A stretch of DNA of 64,000 nt from an uncultured Desulfobacter sp. (GCF_963677125.1 NZ_OY781882.1:2054501-2118500), one strand, 5' to 3'; positions 44,496 to 54,354 are shown, numbered from the stretch's first letter. Numbers and translations: made by a program. Notes: generated by a model not told the origin, from the letters alone.

Positions 44496-44649
44496 TTTAC
44501 TTTGTATCAATCTTGACATTACACCTAAACACAAATGCCCAAAGCCTTGCATCTCCATCCAAAGAGCGCATGCAGCATTTAGGTAACAAACAAACTTAAT
44601 AGTACAAACGAAGTGCTAATTTCAAATATTTTTATTGAATTTGCAATAA

Positions 44650-46098
44650 TTATTTAGTGTCAGATTCTTTTCCACGCCCATATACATCATCAAACCTGAC
44701 AATATCATCTTCTCCCAGGTATGGACCCGATTGAACCTCTATCAGTTCCAGGGGAATTTTTCCCGGATTTTCAAGACGATGCATGGTGCCAAGGGGAATA
44801 TAGATAGACTGGTCTTCTTTTAACAGGATCTCTTCAGTACCTTTGGTTACAATAGCAGTCCCGGATACAACGGTCCAGTGCTCTGCCCGGTGATAATGTT
44901 TCTGCAAAGACAGTTTAGCACCGGGCTTTACGGTGATGCGCTTTACCTGGTATCTGTCTGCCATATCGATGGTCTCATAATCACCCCAGGGCCGGTAAAC
45001 TTTGGCATGACAAACCGCTTCCATTCTGTTCTGGGACTTCAGCTGGGCAACTATTTTTTTGACATCCTGAACCTGATCTCTGGGGGCCACCAGCACAGCA
45101 TCCTTGGTGTCTACAATTACAAATTTTTCAAGGCCCACGGCTGCCACAAGACGACTGTCGGAATGAATGTACGTATCCGTGACATTGTGCACCAACACAT
45201 CGCCGCTGGTCACATTATTGTGTTCATCCTTGTCCCCGGTCTGCCACAAGGCATCAAAGGAGCCCAAATCATTCCATCCGGCATCAAGGGGAATGACAAC
45301 CCCGTTTGCTGTTTTCTCCATAACGGCGTAATCAATGGAATCCTCGACAATGGCCTCAAATGCTGCTTTATCCACCCTGAAGAAATCTAAATCCATAGTG
45401 CCATGCTTAATCGCTGTGCGACACTTTTCAAGCATGTCCGGGGCAAAAGCCCCAAGTTCGGAAATAACAGCAGAGGCCTTGAACATGAACATGCCTGAAT
45501 TCCAGCAGAAATCGCCCGATTCAAGATAGGATACCGCTGTTTCATAATCGGGTTTTTCCACAAACCGGTCAATCATAAAGGCCGGATTTGAACTGTCAAC
45601 GCGATCTCCTTTTTTGATATACCCATAGCCTGTTTCCGGTGATGAGGGAACGATACCGAAGGTGACCAGTTTTCCTTGCCGGGCCAGTTGCTCACCCGAC
45701 TCAATGATGGCATGAAAGGCTTCAATATTTTTAATTTCATGGTCTGCGGGCAGTACCAGCATCACAGGGTCATCCTGATGCTCGGACTTGGGCTTACCAT
45801 CAAGTATCAAAGCTGCCAGCGCAATAGCGGGGGCCGTATTCCTGGCAGCCGGTTCAAGAATGATTTTAAAATCGTTGATATCAATCCGGCGGATTTGTTC
45901 CGCAGTCATGAATCTGTGGTTCTCATTGCATATAACCACCGGCGCGCCGAGGTCATTAAGGCCTGATAACCGTAAAAGGGTATTTTGCAGCATGGTATGC
46001 GCATTGTACAAATTAATAAGCTGCTTGGGATACAAAGACCTGGACATAGGCCACAGCCGGGTCCCGGAACCGCCGGCCAAAATAACAGGATAAATCAT
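44650..46098 (-). CDS. manC: Mannose-1-phosphate guanylyltransferase / mannose-6-phosphate isomerase
   Basis: A 482-residue bifunctional enzyme for GDP-mannose, a precursor of surface polysaccharides. The N-terminal nucleotidyltransferase has the signature PVILAGGSGTRLWPMSRSLY and FVEKPDYETAVSYL. The C-terminal cupin is the type II isomerase domain: RPWGDYETIDMADRYQVKRI, LQKHYHRAEHWTVVSG and IPLGTMHRLENPG. Length is normal for the two-domain form. It starts 10 bp downstream of the ArsR-methyltransferase stop, so it may be co-transcribed with it. Confidence 0.95.
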   Translation of the reverse strand: MIYPVILAGGSGTRLWPMSRSLYPKQLINLYNAHTMLQNTLLRLSGLNDLGAPVVICNENHRFMTAEQIRRIDINDFKIILEPAARNTAPAIALAALILDGKPKSEHQDDPVMLVLPADHEIKNIEAFHAIIESGEQLARQGKLVTFGIVPSSPETGYGYIKKGDRVDSSNPAFMIDRFVEKPDYETAVSYLESGDFCWNSGMFMFKASAVISELGAFAPDMLEKCRTAIKHGTMDLDFFRVDKAAFEAIVEDSIDYAVMEKTANGVVIPLDAGWNDLGSFDALWQTGDKDEHNNVTSGDVLVHNVTDTYIHSDSRLVAAVGLEKFVIVDTKDAVLVAPRDQVQDVKKIVAQLKSQNRMEAVCHAKVYRPWGDYETIDMADRYQVKRITVKPGAKLSLQKHYHRAEHWTVVSGTAIVTKGTEEILLKEDQSIYIPLGTMHRLENPGKIPLELIEVQSGPYLGEDDIVRFDDVYGRGKESDTK

Positions 46099-46108
46099 TT
46101 TTTCTCCA

Positions 46109-47020
46109 TTATTTTTGTGCTAGATAAAAATTTAAGGTCAATGTTTTTTCAACCGGATAGGATTCAATATGCTTCAAATTAAAACCTGTCCGATCCATCC
46201 ACCCTGAAATCTGCCGACGGGTAAACCCCAGCCAGACCCCGCCGATAATATCTTTGATCTGTTCCTGATTGTGTTTTAAAAAATCCACCAGAAGAAACAA
46301 GCCTCCGGGGTTAAGCACCCGGTATACTTCCTGAATTGCCTTTTCAGGTTCAGACACGTGGTACAACACCATACTCATCAGCGCGGCATCAGCCTCCTGT
46401 TCACGCATGGGAAGATGTTCCAGCTCTCCGATGCGAAGCTCTAGATTCGAGCTTTCCGGCAATCTAAGCCTGGCCTGTTCAAGCATTTCAGGAGAGACAT
46501 CCACGCCGATAAGGGTCTTTTTCCCACTGTCAAGGAGAGCGGCAAGCATCTCTCCGGTGCCACAACCGAGATCAGCAATAATTGAGGCCTCTTGAAGATG
46601 AGGTTCAAACACAAGGGTGGGATTAAAATTACCAAGAATCTGTTTTTTCAAACGGTCCCACCGAGGCGCAGCGGTCTTAAAAAAACGTCGGGATTTATTT
46701 TTTCTCAGCGTAATACATTGCTGTGTGCGGGCAAGATCTTCCTGAAATACAGGATCGATTTCAAGCTGTCGGCAGGCAAGGACAGCAAGTTCCCGGTTAT
46801 ATCCTTTTTTATTCGTGGTATAGTACATGAAACTGCCGTCTTTGCGAGAAACCAGCAAGCCTGCTTCAAGCAGAATTTTCAAATGCCGGGAGACCCCGGA
46901 CTGCACCATATTCACCACGGAAACAATTTCATTCACATTGAGTTCAAAATGTTCCAGGATAAACAAAAGCCGCAACCGGGTGGGGTCAGATAAGGCCTTA
47001 AACTGTTTTATGATTTCCAT
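46109..47020 (-). CDS. ArsR-type regulator fused to a SAM-dependent methyltransferase
   Basis: A 303-residue fusion. Residues 1-90 are an ArsR-like winged helix (KALSDPTRLRLLFILEHF, VQSGVSRHLKILLEAGLL). Residues about 130-300 are a class I methyltransferase with motif I as IIADLGCGTGEMLAALLDSG, VDVSPEMLEQARLRLP and YRVLNPGGLFLLVDFL. No metal-binding cysteine pair typical of ArsR is seen in the recognition helix. In sulfate reducers and related bacteria such fusions are often placed near methionine or S-adenosylhomocysteine genes; here the neighbours are manC and a UPF0173 hydrolase. The link between DNA binding and methylation is unknown. Confidence 0.9.
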   Translation of the reverse strand: MEIIKQFKALSDPTRLRLLFILEHFELNVNEIVSVVNMVQSGVSRHLKILLEAGLLVSRKDGSFMYYTTNKKGYNRELAVLACRQLEIDPVFQEDLARTQQCITLRKNKSRRFFKTAAPRWDRLKKQILGNFNPTLVFEPHLQEASIIADLGCGTGEMLAALLDSGKKTLIGVDVSPEMLEQARLRLPESSNLELRIGELEHLPMREQEADAALMSMVLYHVSEPEKAIQEVYRVLNPGGLFLLVDFLKHNQEQIKDIIGGVWLGFTRRQISGWMDRTGFNLKHIESYPVEKTLTLNFYLAQK

Positions 47021-47046
47021 AAAAATAAAGGGTGAGCCATTTAGGA

Positions 47047-47724
47047 TTAAATAGTGATCTGGTCACCAAAATTCATAATTTTACATTCAATGCCGTTAGC
47101 ACTGATTTTGGCGCAAAAATCTTGGGGATCGGCCTGAATTACGTCAAACGTGTTGTAGTGCATGGGAACAGCCTGGACTGGTTTAACAAAATCACAAGCT
47201 ATGGCCGCATCTTCAATTCCCATGGTAAAATTATCGCCGATGGGCACCATCATAGTATGAATATTGTCAAGCTGTCCAATAAGTTTCATATCGGAAAACA
47301 ACCCGGTGTCTCCCGTATGATAAAGGGTGATGCCGTTGATGGTGATCACAAAACCTGTGGGGGTGCCGTGGCAGACATTATCCGGGGTAACGGAGCTGTG
47401 AAGCGCCTGGGTCAGCTTTACCCTGCCGAAATCAAACATAAAAGCGCCGCCGATGTGCATTCTATGGACGTTAAGTCCCTTAGTCCCCAAATAAGAGCCA
47501 AGTTCGTTTTCACAGATGCACAACGCATTGCATCTATCGGCAATGCTCAGGGTATCTCCAAGATGATCCCAATGACCGTGGCTGATCAGAATATAGTCGG
47601 CCTCCACATCTTCGGCTTTGACCGGAGATGTGGGATTATTATCAAAAAAAGGGTCAATCAGAATTTTTGACCCGTCATCACAAGTAATTTGAAAAGCAGA
47701 GTGGGAAAAATATCTAAGTTTCAT
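47047..47724 (-). CDS. Metal-dependent hydrolase, UPF0173 (beta-lactamase fold)
   Basis: A 225-residue metallo-beta-lactamase-fold hydrolase of the UPF0173/YtkL type. It starts MKLRYFSHSAFQI, has the metal motif ISHGHWDHLGDT, then TPTGFVITINGITLYHTGDT and a final PMHYNTFDVIQADP. The physiological substrate is unknown. The start at 47724 is chosen because AAAGAGA lies about eight bases upstream; the longer frame from 47772 overlaps a terminator. It lies just upstream of the ArsR-methyltransferase gene in the same direction. Confidence 0.9.
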   Translation of the reverse strand: MKLRYFSHSAFQITCDDGSKILIDPFFDNNPTSPVKAEDVEADYILISHGHWDHLGDTLSIADRCNALCICENELGSYLGTKGLNVHRMHIGGAFMFDFGRVKLTQALHSSVTPDNVCHGTPTGFVITINGITLYHTGDTGLFSDMKLIGQLDNIHTMMVPIGDNFTMGIEDAAIACDFVKPVQAVPMHYNTFDVIQADPQDFCAKISANGIECKIMNFGDQITI

Positions 47725-47751
47725 GACAGAATCTCTTTTATAATTGTGATA

Positions 47752-47788
47752 AGACAAAATAATGGGCAGCAATCAGCACATGCTGCCC
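47752..47788 (-). terminator. Terminator after the universal stress protein gene
   Basis: GGGCAGCA and TGCTGCCC form an 8-bp stem (47764-47788) about 24 bp past the stop of the leftward universal stress gene. On the minus strand it is followed by ATTATTTTGTC. Confidence 0.7.
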
Positions 47789-47811
47789 AAAATCGAAGAA
47801 TGAGAAAGCGC

Positions 47812-48204
47812 TTACCTTACACTGACAACCGGACAGTCCGCCTCAAGAATCACTGTTTGCGCCGTGGAACCAAACAATAGTTTTCCTACATTTGAACGGC
47901 TTTTTACGCCAATGATAATTTCTTCCACATTTTTTTCATTTGCAAACGCAACAATGTCCTCCCCGGCCTCCATGCCACGGATCAGAAGATGTTTTTCACA
48001 GGTTAATCCCTGGTCTTTGAAAAAAACCTGTGCCTGGTCCAGGTTTTTTTCTGCTTCCAGGATTTTTTTCTGGTCCTTTTCAGTTCCCTCCAACATGGAG
48101 GTGACAACCAGCACCGTGGCATTAAACGCTTTTGCATGCTCTGCGGCAAGCTTGAGCAGGTCCTGCCCGATATTGGTACCCTTATATCCAACGAGAATTT
48201 TCAT
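47812..48204 (-). CDS. Universal stress protein (UspA family)
   Basis: A 130-residue protein of the Usp fold. It starts MKILVGYKGTNIGQDLL and ends with the ATP-binding signature GVKSRSNVGKLLFGSTAQTV followed by CPVVSVR. The Gly-x2-Gly-x9-Gly-Ser pattern is close to the ATP-binding kind. The ATG at 48204 has GAGG seven bases upstream and is preferred to a start at 48228. It is transcribed alone and closed by a terminator. Its exact role is unknown. Confidence 0.9.
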   Translation of the reverse strand: MKILVGYKGTNIGQDLLKLAAEHAKAFNATVLVVTSMLEGTEKDQKKILEAEKNLDQAQVFFKDQGLTCEKHLLIRGMEAGEDIVAFANEKNVEEIIIGVKSRSNVGKLLFGSTAQTVILEADCPVVSVR

Positions 48205-48362
48205 ATATTTCCTCTCTTTTTTCATCACTTATTTTTATCAACCCGATATACAAAAAACCATCAATTTTCTTAATTGAAAAAAATAATTATCTAAAATAAT
48301 GAATCACACCGTGTTTAACAAGACTAAACCCCGACGTTGCATTAAAACTAAAAAAAAGAATA

Positions 48363-48638
48363 TTAATCTTTGTTGATGACAGTGCCGATAACCGCCAAAA
48401 TGATACCCAAACCGATCAAAATCCAGGCAAAATGAATCTCATAAAAAAATGAATATAGTGCATTATACACCGTATCACTGGAGATTCTGTCCAAGATAGA
48501 ACCTGTAATTCCTTCAAAAAAAGAGGAAATGGTCATGGTTGAAATAAAACCGGCTGTGCCCATAAAGTTAGCCAACAGGGAAAACAACCCAAGCACAAGA
48601 CCGGCAATAATCGAAAAAATTCCCAGTTTTGAGGTCAT
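48363..48638 (-). CDS. Small membrane protein, unknown
   Basis: A 91-residue protein with two hydrophobic segments (IFSIIAGLVLGLFSLLANF near the start and AWILIGLGIILAVIGTVI at the end) and a soluble loop between. No known family is recognised. It is divergent from murJ, with a 178-bp gap, and lies 134 bp upstream of the universal stress gene in the same direction. Confidence 0.55.
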   Translation of the reverse strand: MTSKLGIFSIIAGLVLGLFSLLANFMGTAGFISTMTISSFFEGITGSILDRISSDTVYNALYSFFYEIHFAWILIGLGIILAVIGTVINKD

Positions 48639-48816
48639 GATTATTCCTTGATAAAATCGGTGTTAAAATTCTAAGGTCAGTCGTATTATAAGATTTGTTT
48701 GCTTCCATCTTTATGCAATTCATTGTATATGCAGGCTGTGTTTCAGGTCAAACTATTTCAGACCTTCCTTTTATGCAGATATACTTTATAAAAAAGCCGC
48801 CGTCGGACTTCAAACT

Positions 48817-50412
48817 ATGACACAAACCTCAACTTTTAAAAAAATCGGATTTGCCTCATTTATCATGATGGCATCGGCATTTGCCAGCAGGATTATCGGT
48901 CTTGTGCGCGAAACTGCCATTGCTTGGATGGGCGGTGCAAGCACAGGCGTCGACGCGTACCAGGTAGCGTTTGTGATCCCTGAAATTTTGAACCATGTGG
49001 TGGCGTCAGGTTTTTTATCCATTACCTTCATTCCCATCTTTACCCGTTATCTTGCTGAAAATAAAGAAATAGAAGGGTATCGGGTTTTTTCCGTTATTCT
49101 GAACTGTTTTGGTTCAGTTCTTTTTATTTTTATCTGTCTTTCCATGATTTTTGCGCCCGAACTGATTTGTGTACTTGCTCCCGGACTTAAAAACGGTCCG
49201 GCCTTTGACCTTGCCGTCCGCATGACCCGGATTATTATCCCGGCCCAGCTTTTCTTTTTTGCCGGGGGCCTGTTCAATGCCGTACAATTCTCAAAGGAAC
49301 GATTTCTTTTCCCCGCTCTTGTACCATTGGTTTACAATACCGGTATTATTGCGGGCGGTATATTTTTGTATCCGGTTCTGGGCATGGAAGGATTTGCCTG
49401 GGGTGTGCTTGCAGGCGCTTTTTGCGGCAGTTTCCTGCTTCAGCTGTTTGGCGCCAAAAGGGTCGGCCTGATTTATATGCCGATTTTTAATTTCAGGCAT
49501 CCTGATATGATCAAATACGTATTGTTAACGTTACCTCTGATGCTTGGCCTGACCATGACCTTTTCCACGGAAATCTTGATGAAATTCTTTGGGTCGTTTT
49601 TAAACGAGGGAAGCATTTCTGCCCTGAATTACGCCCTTCGCATCATGTTTATACTGGTAGGGCTCTTTGGCAACGCTGTTGGTGTGGCCTCCTATCCGTT
49701 CATGGCAAAAATTGCTGCCAAAAAAGATTTTTCCGGCCTAAATGCCATCATCAACCAAACCCTTAAATACATCTTCATTGTGATGCCCTTCTCTGTTGTT
49801 TTTATGATTCTGAATAAAGAGGTTGTGGCCATTTTATTCCAACGCGGGGCATTTGACGCCCATGATGCGGCCCTAACATCAGGAGTGCTGCCGTATTTCA
49901 TGGCTGGTGCTTTTGCTTTTTCCGCCCAGACCATCGTTTCCCGGGGGTTCTTTGCCGTTCAAAACACATTATTCCCAGCCCTTTTTTCCACTGTGTGCGT
50001 GGCATTAAGTCTGCCGCTGCTCTATTTTGCAATGACCGCCATGGGGATCAAAGGCGTGGCTTTGGGACTGTCTTTGTCCGTGATCATTACCACAGGCACC
50101 TTATTTGAAGTATGGAGCAGAAGAACCCAAAACGCCGGACGATCAGAGGTCTACACCTTCTTTGGTGTAATGCTAGTGGTCAGTATCGTGGTATGGCTGA
50201 TTCTAAAAGCAGTATATGCTGAAATTATGCATATCATATCGATCACCGGTTTTTTTGCCCATATATTCATATGTATTATTGTCGGCACGTTATTTTTAAT
50301 CATTTTGGCAGGTATTGGAAAATTTTTTAAAATCAGAGAGGTCAATACGCTTTATACCAAGGTCCTGAAAAAAACAGGGTTGCTCAAAAATACAATCAAT
50401 GGAAAAAGTTGA
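48817..50412 (+). CDS. murJ: Lipid II flippase MurJ (MviN)
   Basis: A 531-residue integral membrane protein of the MVF/MurJ group, which flips lipid II across the inner membrane for peptidoglycan synthesis. The N-terminal SFASRIIGLVRETAIAWMGG-like stretch is diagnostic, with many further hydrophobic helices to the C-terminus. FVIPEILNHVVASGFLSITF and RGAFDAHDAALTSGVLPYFM are further family marks. Length is normal. No cell-wall gene is adjacent, although an amidase gene lies about 7 kb further on. Confidence 0.93.
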   Translation: MTQTSTFKKIGFASFIMMASAFASRIIGLVRETAIAWMGGASTGVDAYQVAFVIPEILNHVVASGFLSITFIPIFTRYLAENKEIEGYRVFSVILNCFGSVLFIFICLSMIFAPELICVLAPGLKNGPAFDLAVRMTRIIIPAQLFFFAGGLFNAVQFSKERFLFPALVPLVYNTGIIAGGIFLYPVLGMEGFAWGVLAGAFCGSFLLQLFGAKRVGLIYMPIFNFRHPDMIKYVLLTLPLMLGLTMTFSTEILMKFFGSFLNEGSISALNYALRIMFILVGLFGNAVGVASYPFMAKIAAKKDFSGLNAIINQTLKYIFIVMPFSVVFMILNKEVVAILFQRGAFDAHDAALTSGVLPYFMAGAFAFSAQTIVSRGFFAVQNTLFPALFSTVCVALSLPLLYFAMTAMGIKGVALGLSLSVIITTGTLFEVWSRRTQNAGRSEVYTFFGVMLVVSIVVWLILKAVYAEIMHIISITGFFAHIFICIIVGTLFLIILAGIGKFFKIREVNTLYTKVLKKTGLLKNTINGKS

Positions 50413-50472
50413 AACATGAAATCAATTGAATATTTTAAGGAATTTTACTTTTTCTTTGTCAATCCATGGCTG

Positions 50473-52005
50473 CTAATAGAGTTTACCCACAGCATCCTCC
50501 ACAGCCCGAACAATCCGGCCGCTGTGCAAAAGTGTTCGAACGGCGGCAATATCCGCTGACAAAAATCGGTCCTTTGTCATGCACGGCACTCTGCTGCGAA
50601 TGGTTTCATAAGCGGCCATCGTTCCTTTGCCGGCCTTAAGATTTGTGAACGTATCGATCGCCTGGGCACCGCATAAAAGTTCAATGGCAATGACCTGCTC
50701 GGAGTTCTCCACGATGTCCCGGCATTTGCGTGCGGCCGTAGCGCCCATGGAGACATGATCCTCTTTGTTAGCCGAGGTGGGAATGGAGTCCACGCAGGCC
50801 GGGTGTGCAAGCACCTTGTTTTCAGAGACCAGGGAAGCGGCAACATATTGGGCAATCATAAATCCCGAATTGAGCCCTGTATCCTTGACCAGAAAGGCAG
50901 GAAGTCCAGAGAGCTGGGGATTGACCAAGCGCTCAACCCGGCGCTCGGAAATATTTGCAAGCTCGGCGATGGCAATGCCTAAAAAATCACAGGCCAAGGC
51001 CAAGGGCTGGCCGTGAAAGTTGCCCCCGGAAAGGAATTCTCCGGATTCCGGAAAAATCAACGGATTTTCCGTGGAGGCGTTCATCTCGACCCGGATCACC
51101 CGTTCCACATAATTGAATGCATCCCAGGATGCGCCATGTACCTGGGGGGAACACCGCAAGGTATAGGCATCCTGAATTCTGGAACAGTCCCTGTGGGAGG
51201 AGATGATTTCAGAATTCTGGGTGATCTTCATCATATCGGAGGCCGCTTTCATCTGCCCTAAATGGGGCCGTGCATTATGAATTCTTGGATCAAAGGCAGA
51301 GCGTGTACCCATAAGGGTTTCAAGACTCATGGAAGCGGCAATATCGGCATGTTTACAAAGATTTAACGCATCATGAAGGGCAAGACACCCCAAAGCAAGC
51401 ATGAATTGGGTACCGTTAATCAGCGCAAGCCCTTCCCCTGCGCCTAGCTCCAAAGGTTCAATATTGTTTGCGGCCAAGGCCTGACCACCGGGCATGCGCA
51501 CCCCGCCGACAACGGCCTCTCCTTCGCCGATGAGCACCAAAGACAGGTGGGCCATGGGCACAAGATCCCCACTGGCACCCACCGACCCCTTTTCAGGCAC
51601 CACAGGAATGATACCGGCATTGAGAATCCGGGAAAGTGTTTTTATGGTTTCAAGGCGCAGTCCTGAATTTCCCCGACAAAAATCATTAATCCGCAATGCC
51701 ATCATTGCCCTGACCACATCATCATCCATGCCGGTACCCACACCTGCGGCATGGGATAAAAGGATATTGCGCTGCAACGTTTTTGTATCCTCAAATGAAA
51801 TACTCACATTGGACAAGGCCCCGAATCCCGTGGTCACGCCATAAATACGCTTGCCGGCTTTCACCCATTGTTCCACCAGGGCACGGGCCTTTTTAATCCG
51901 GCTTTCGGAATTTTTGGAAACAGCAACGGTTTTGCCGTCCCTGGCAATATCGACCAGTTGACCAAGGGTAAGATTCTGCCCATTGAGCGAAACAGGATCA
52001 TTCAT
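50473..52005 (-). CDS. hutH: Histidine ammonia-lyase
   Basis: A 510-residue lyase that converts histidine to urocanate and ammonia, the first step of histidine breakdown. The Ala-Ser-Gly that forms the MIO cofactor is in KGSVGASGDLVPMAHLS, near residue 143. YGVTTGFGALSNVSI and LINGTQFMLALGC are also typical. It is divergent from hutI, which makes the third step; urocanase is not in the window. A 123-bp palindrome lies between the two genes. MurJ converges on it from the other side. Confidence 0.95.
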   Translation of the reverse strand: MNDPVSLNGQNLTLGQLVDIARDGKTVAVSKNSESRIKKARALVEQWVKAGKRIYGVTTGFGALSNVSISFEDTKTLQRNILLSHAAGVGTGMDDDVVRAMMALRINDFCRGNSGLRLETIKTLSRILNAGIIPVVPEKGSVGASGDLVPMAHLSLVLIGEGEAVVGGVRMPGGQALAANNIEPLELGAGEGLALINGTQFMLALGCLALHDALNLCKHADIAASMSLETLMGTRSAFDPRIHNARPHLGQMKAASDMMKITQNSEIISSHRDCSRIQDAYTLRCSPQVHGASWDAFNYVERVIRVEMNASTENPLIFPESGEFLSGGNFHGQPLALACDFLGIAIAELANISERRVERLVNPQLSGLPAFLVKDTGLNSGFMIAQYVAASLVSENKVLAHPACVDSIPTSANKEDHVSMGATAARKCRDIVENSEQVIAIELLCGAQAIDTFTNLKAGKGTMAAYETIRSRVPCMTKDRFLSADIAAVRTLLHSGRIVRAVEDAVGKLY

Positions 52006-52124
52006 GATGTGTTATTCCTTAAATGTGCCCTGAACATTATCGATAATGGCTTGACTCGACGCATACGCTTATATAGACAAGCAGTATAGAATTGCATCTA
52101 AAATGTCAATGTTCATAAGAGATA

Positions 52125-52247
52125 CAGGGTAACCGCATCTATATTGCAAAGGTCATCGGGATCGGAATCGAAAACAATTGACATTTCGATCCCGATAGCG
52201 ATAGTGAAGTTAAGATAGCCGGCAAAATTATCAATGCGGTTACCCTG
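52125..52247. repeat. Long palindrome between hutH and hutI
   Basis: The outer arms CAGGGTAACCGCAT (52125-52138) and ATGCGGTTACCCTG (52234-52247) are perfect 14-bp reverse complements. An inner pair, ATCGGGATCG (52155-52164) and CGATCCCGAT (52187-52196), is also perfect. It fills almost all the spacer between the divergent hut genes and would be transcribed as the hutI leader. It resembles a small non-autonomous hairpin element; no second copy was seen in the window. Confidence 0.8.
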
Positions 52248-52265
52248 GAGAGAGGTAATACACCT

Positions 52266-53501
52266 ATGCCCCATACACAGCCACCCTGGGACACCCTGTT
52301 TGTTCATGCAGATATCGCCACCATGGCCCATGGCCGCTACAACATCATCAAAGATGGGGCCATTGGCGTGTCCAACGGAAAAATCCAGTGGATCGGCCCC
52401 TATGAACAATTACAAACCGACCCAACCATTGCCAATGAAGTCATTGACTGCAAGGACCAGTGGATACTGCCCGGATTTGTCGACTGTCACACCCATTTGA
52501 TCTGGGCCGGTTCCAGATCCAATGAATTTGAAATGCGTCTATCCGGTGCAAGCTACGAACAAATTGCAAAGCAGGGGGGCGGCATTGCCTCCACAGTTAC
52601 GGCGGTGCGTGAAGCATCCGAAGACCGGCTCTTTACCATCGCATCCCAGCGCATCAGCCATTTTTTAAGCCGGGGCACCACCTGCGTAGAAATAAAATCC
52701 GGATATGGCTTGGATCTTGAAAATGAATTGAAGATGCTGGCCGTGGCAGATCGCCTGAATCAACACTTTCCTTTACATATTTGCCCCACCTTTCTTGGCG
52801 CCCATGCCCTGCCCCCGGAATACAAAGGCCGTGCTGACGACTATGTGGATCTTATCATCGACACCATGCTGCCCGGCATCAAACGCCAGGAAATTGCCTG
52901 CGCAGTGGATGTATTCTGTGAATCAATCGCTTTTTCTTTAGCACAGACTAAACGACTGTTTACCGCTGCCACCGATATGGGCCTGCCGGTCAAACTCCAT
53001 GCCGAACAACTCTCGGATTCAGGTGGCGCAGCCCTTGCCGCACAATTTAACGCGCTGTCCTGTGATCATCTGGAATACCTTTCCCTTGACGGCGTAAAAG
53101 CTATGGCCCATGCAGGTGTAACAGCCGTGCTTCTGCCCGGCGCTTATTACATGCTTAAACAGACCCGCACACCGCCGGTGAAAAATCTTATCCGCCTGGA
53201 CGTCCCAATGGCCCTGGCCACGGACCTGAATCCGGGCACAAGCCCGGTTTATGACATGGCCGCAGTGATGAACATGGGTTGTGTGCTGTTCGGGCTGACC
53301 TGTGAACAGGCCCTGGCCGGTGCCACCATCAACGGAGCAAAAGCCCTGGGCCTTGACAACCGCAAAGGCAGCCTGGAGACAGGAAAAGATGCCGACTTTG
53401 TGGTGTGGGACATTGATTCCCCCGCCGATCTGAGCTATCAGATGGGCATCTGCTGCGTAAACAAGGTTGTGATTACAGGCAAAATCGCATATAACACCTA
53501 A
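52266..53501 (+). CDS. hutI: Imidazolonepropionase
   Basis: A 411-residue amidohydrolase that opens imidazolonepropionate to formiminoglutamate, the third step of histidine breakdown. Metal ligands are in VDCHTHLIWAGSRSNEFE, further histidines in KLHAEQLSDSGG and CDHLEYLS, and the aspartate in ATDLNPGTSP. GAGAGG before the ATG supports the start. It is followed by a small phosphoesterase gene after 28 bp. Confidence 0.95.
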   Translation: MPHTQPPWDTLFVHADIATMAHGRYNIIKDGAIGVSNGKIQWIGPYEQLQTDPTIANEVIDCKDQWILPGFVDCHTHLIWAGSRSNEFEMRLSGASYEQIAKQGGGIASTVTAVREASEDRLFTIASQRISHFLSRGTTCVEIKSGYGLDLENELKMLAVADRLNQHFPLHICPTFLGAHALPPEYKGRADDYVDLIIDTMLPGIKRQEIACAVDVFCESIAFSLAQTKRLFTAATDMGLPVKLHAEQLSDSGGAALAAQFNALSCDHLEYLSLDGVKAMAHAGVTAVLLPGAYYMLKQTRTPPVKNLIRLDVPMALATDLNPGTSPVYDMAAVMNMGCVLFGLTCEQALAGATINGAKALGLDNRKGSLETGKDADFVVWDIDSPADLSYQMGICCVNKVVITGKIAYNT

Positions 53502-53529
53502 AAAGGATTACCTTTAATTTGGAGAAACA

Positions 53530-54189
53530 ATGCGTATATATGCAGTTGCAGACATTCACGGCAAACCCGAACATATGGAATCCATTTACGGGATTTTAGA
53601 CCAGTACCAGCCGGAGTTGATGGTTGTCCCCGGGGACATGACCCATTTTTTCAACTGGTCCACCGTTCTTTCCCAGCTTGACAGCCTGCCGGTTCCTGTT
53701 CTTGCGATTCGGGGCAATACGGATTTAAAACGCATTGAACCCCGGATAAAAAAAGCAGCCAACATTACGCTGCTAACGCCAACCCCCCTCAAAGTTAAGG
53801 GTTTTTCGTTTGTCGGAACTTCGGGTGCCCTGCCTTTTCCCTTTGCCAACAAAATCTGCCTGAATGAAAATAACCGACTTGCGGCCCTGCCCAATCCTCT
53901 GGAACCGGATACGGTACTTGTCGTCCATGTGCCGCCAAAGGGGGCGTGCGACCGTGTGGGCAAAAAAATCCATGCCGGGAGCCGGCAACTGGCCCGGTTT
54001 ATCAAAGCCGCATCTCCAAGCCTTGTACTTTGCGGTCATATCCACGAAGATTTCGGCGTTAGAACCCTAAATCAAAGTACCGTGGTGAACTGTGCCATCG
54101 CAGGTCCGGGATTAGGTGCCATCATTGACCTTGAAAAAAATGCACCCCCCAAGGTTAATCTTTTGCAATCAAATACACCCCAAAATTAA
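53530..54189 (+). CDS. Calcineurin-like metallophosphoesterase
   Basis: A 219-residue phosphoesterase. Metal motifs are AVADIHGKPEHM, VVPGDMTHF, RGNTDLK, VVHVPPKG and LCGHIHEDFG. The asparagine and histidine positions fit the YfcE/archaeal-type branch. GGAGAAACA lies before the ATG. It may be co-transcribed with hutI (28-bp gap), but its substrate is unknown. It is unrelated in context to the phosphoesterase domain of the NACHT protein. Confidence 0.85.
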   Translation: MRIYAVADIHGKPEHMESIYGILDQYQPELMVVPGDMTHFFNWSTVLSQLDSLPVPVLAIRGNTDLKRIEPRIKKAANITLLTPTPLKVKGFSFVGTSGALPFPFANKICLNENNRLAALPNPLEPDTVLVVHVPPKGACDRVGKKIHAGSRQLARFIKAASPSLVLCGHIHEDFGVRTLNQSTVVNCAIAGPGLGAIIDLEKNAPPKVNLLQSNTPQN

Positions 54190-54354
54190 AAAATAAAAAA
54201 CAGGTTGTACAAAGCATCTGTAAAACGCCGAACATTCACTGTTTAAGCCATTGCAAACCAAAAGAAGAATTGATAAATAACTAATTTTGATCTATAGTCA
54301 CCGTCAATTTATAGGGGCTCACTCACAATCTATATTTAATAATGGAGAGAACGA

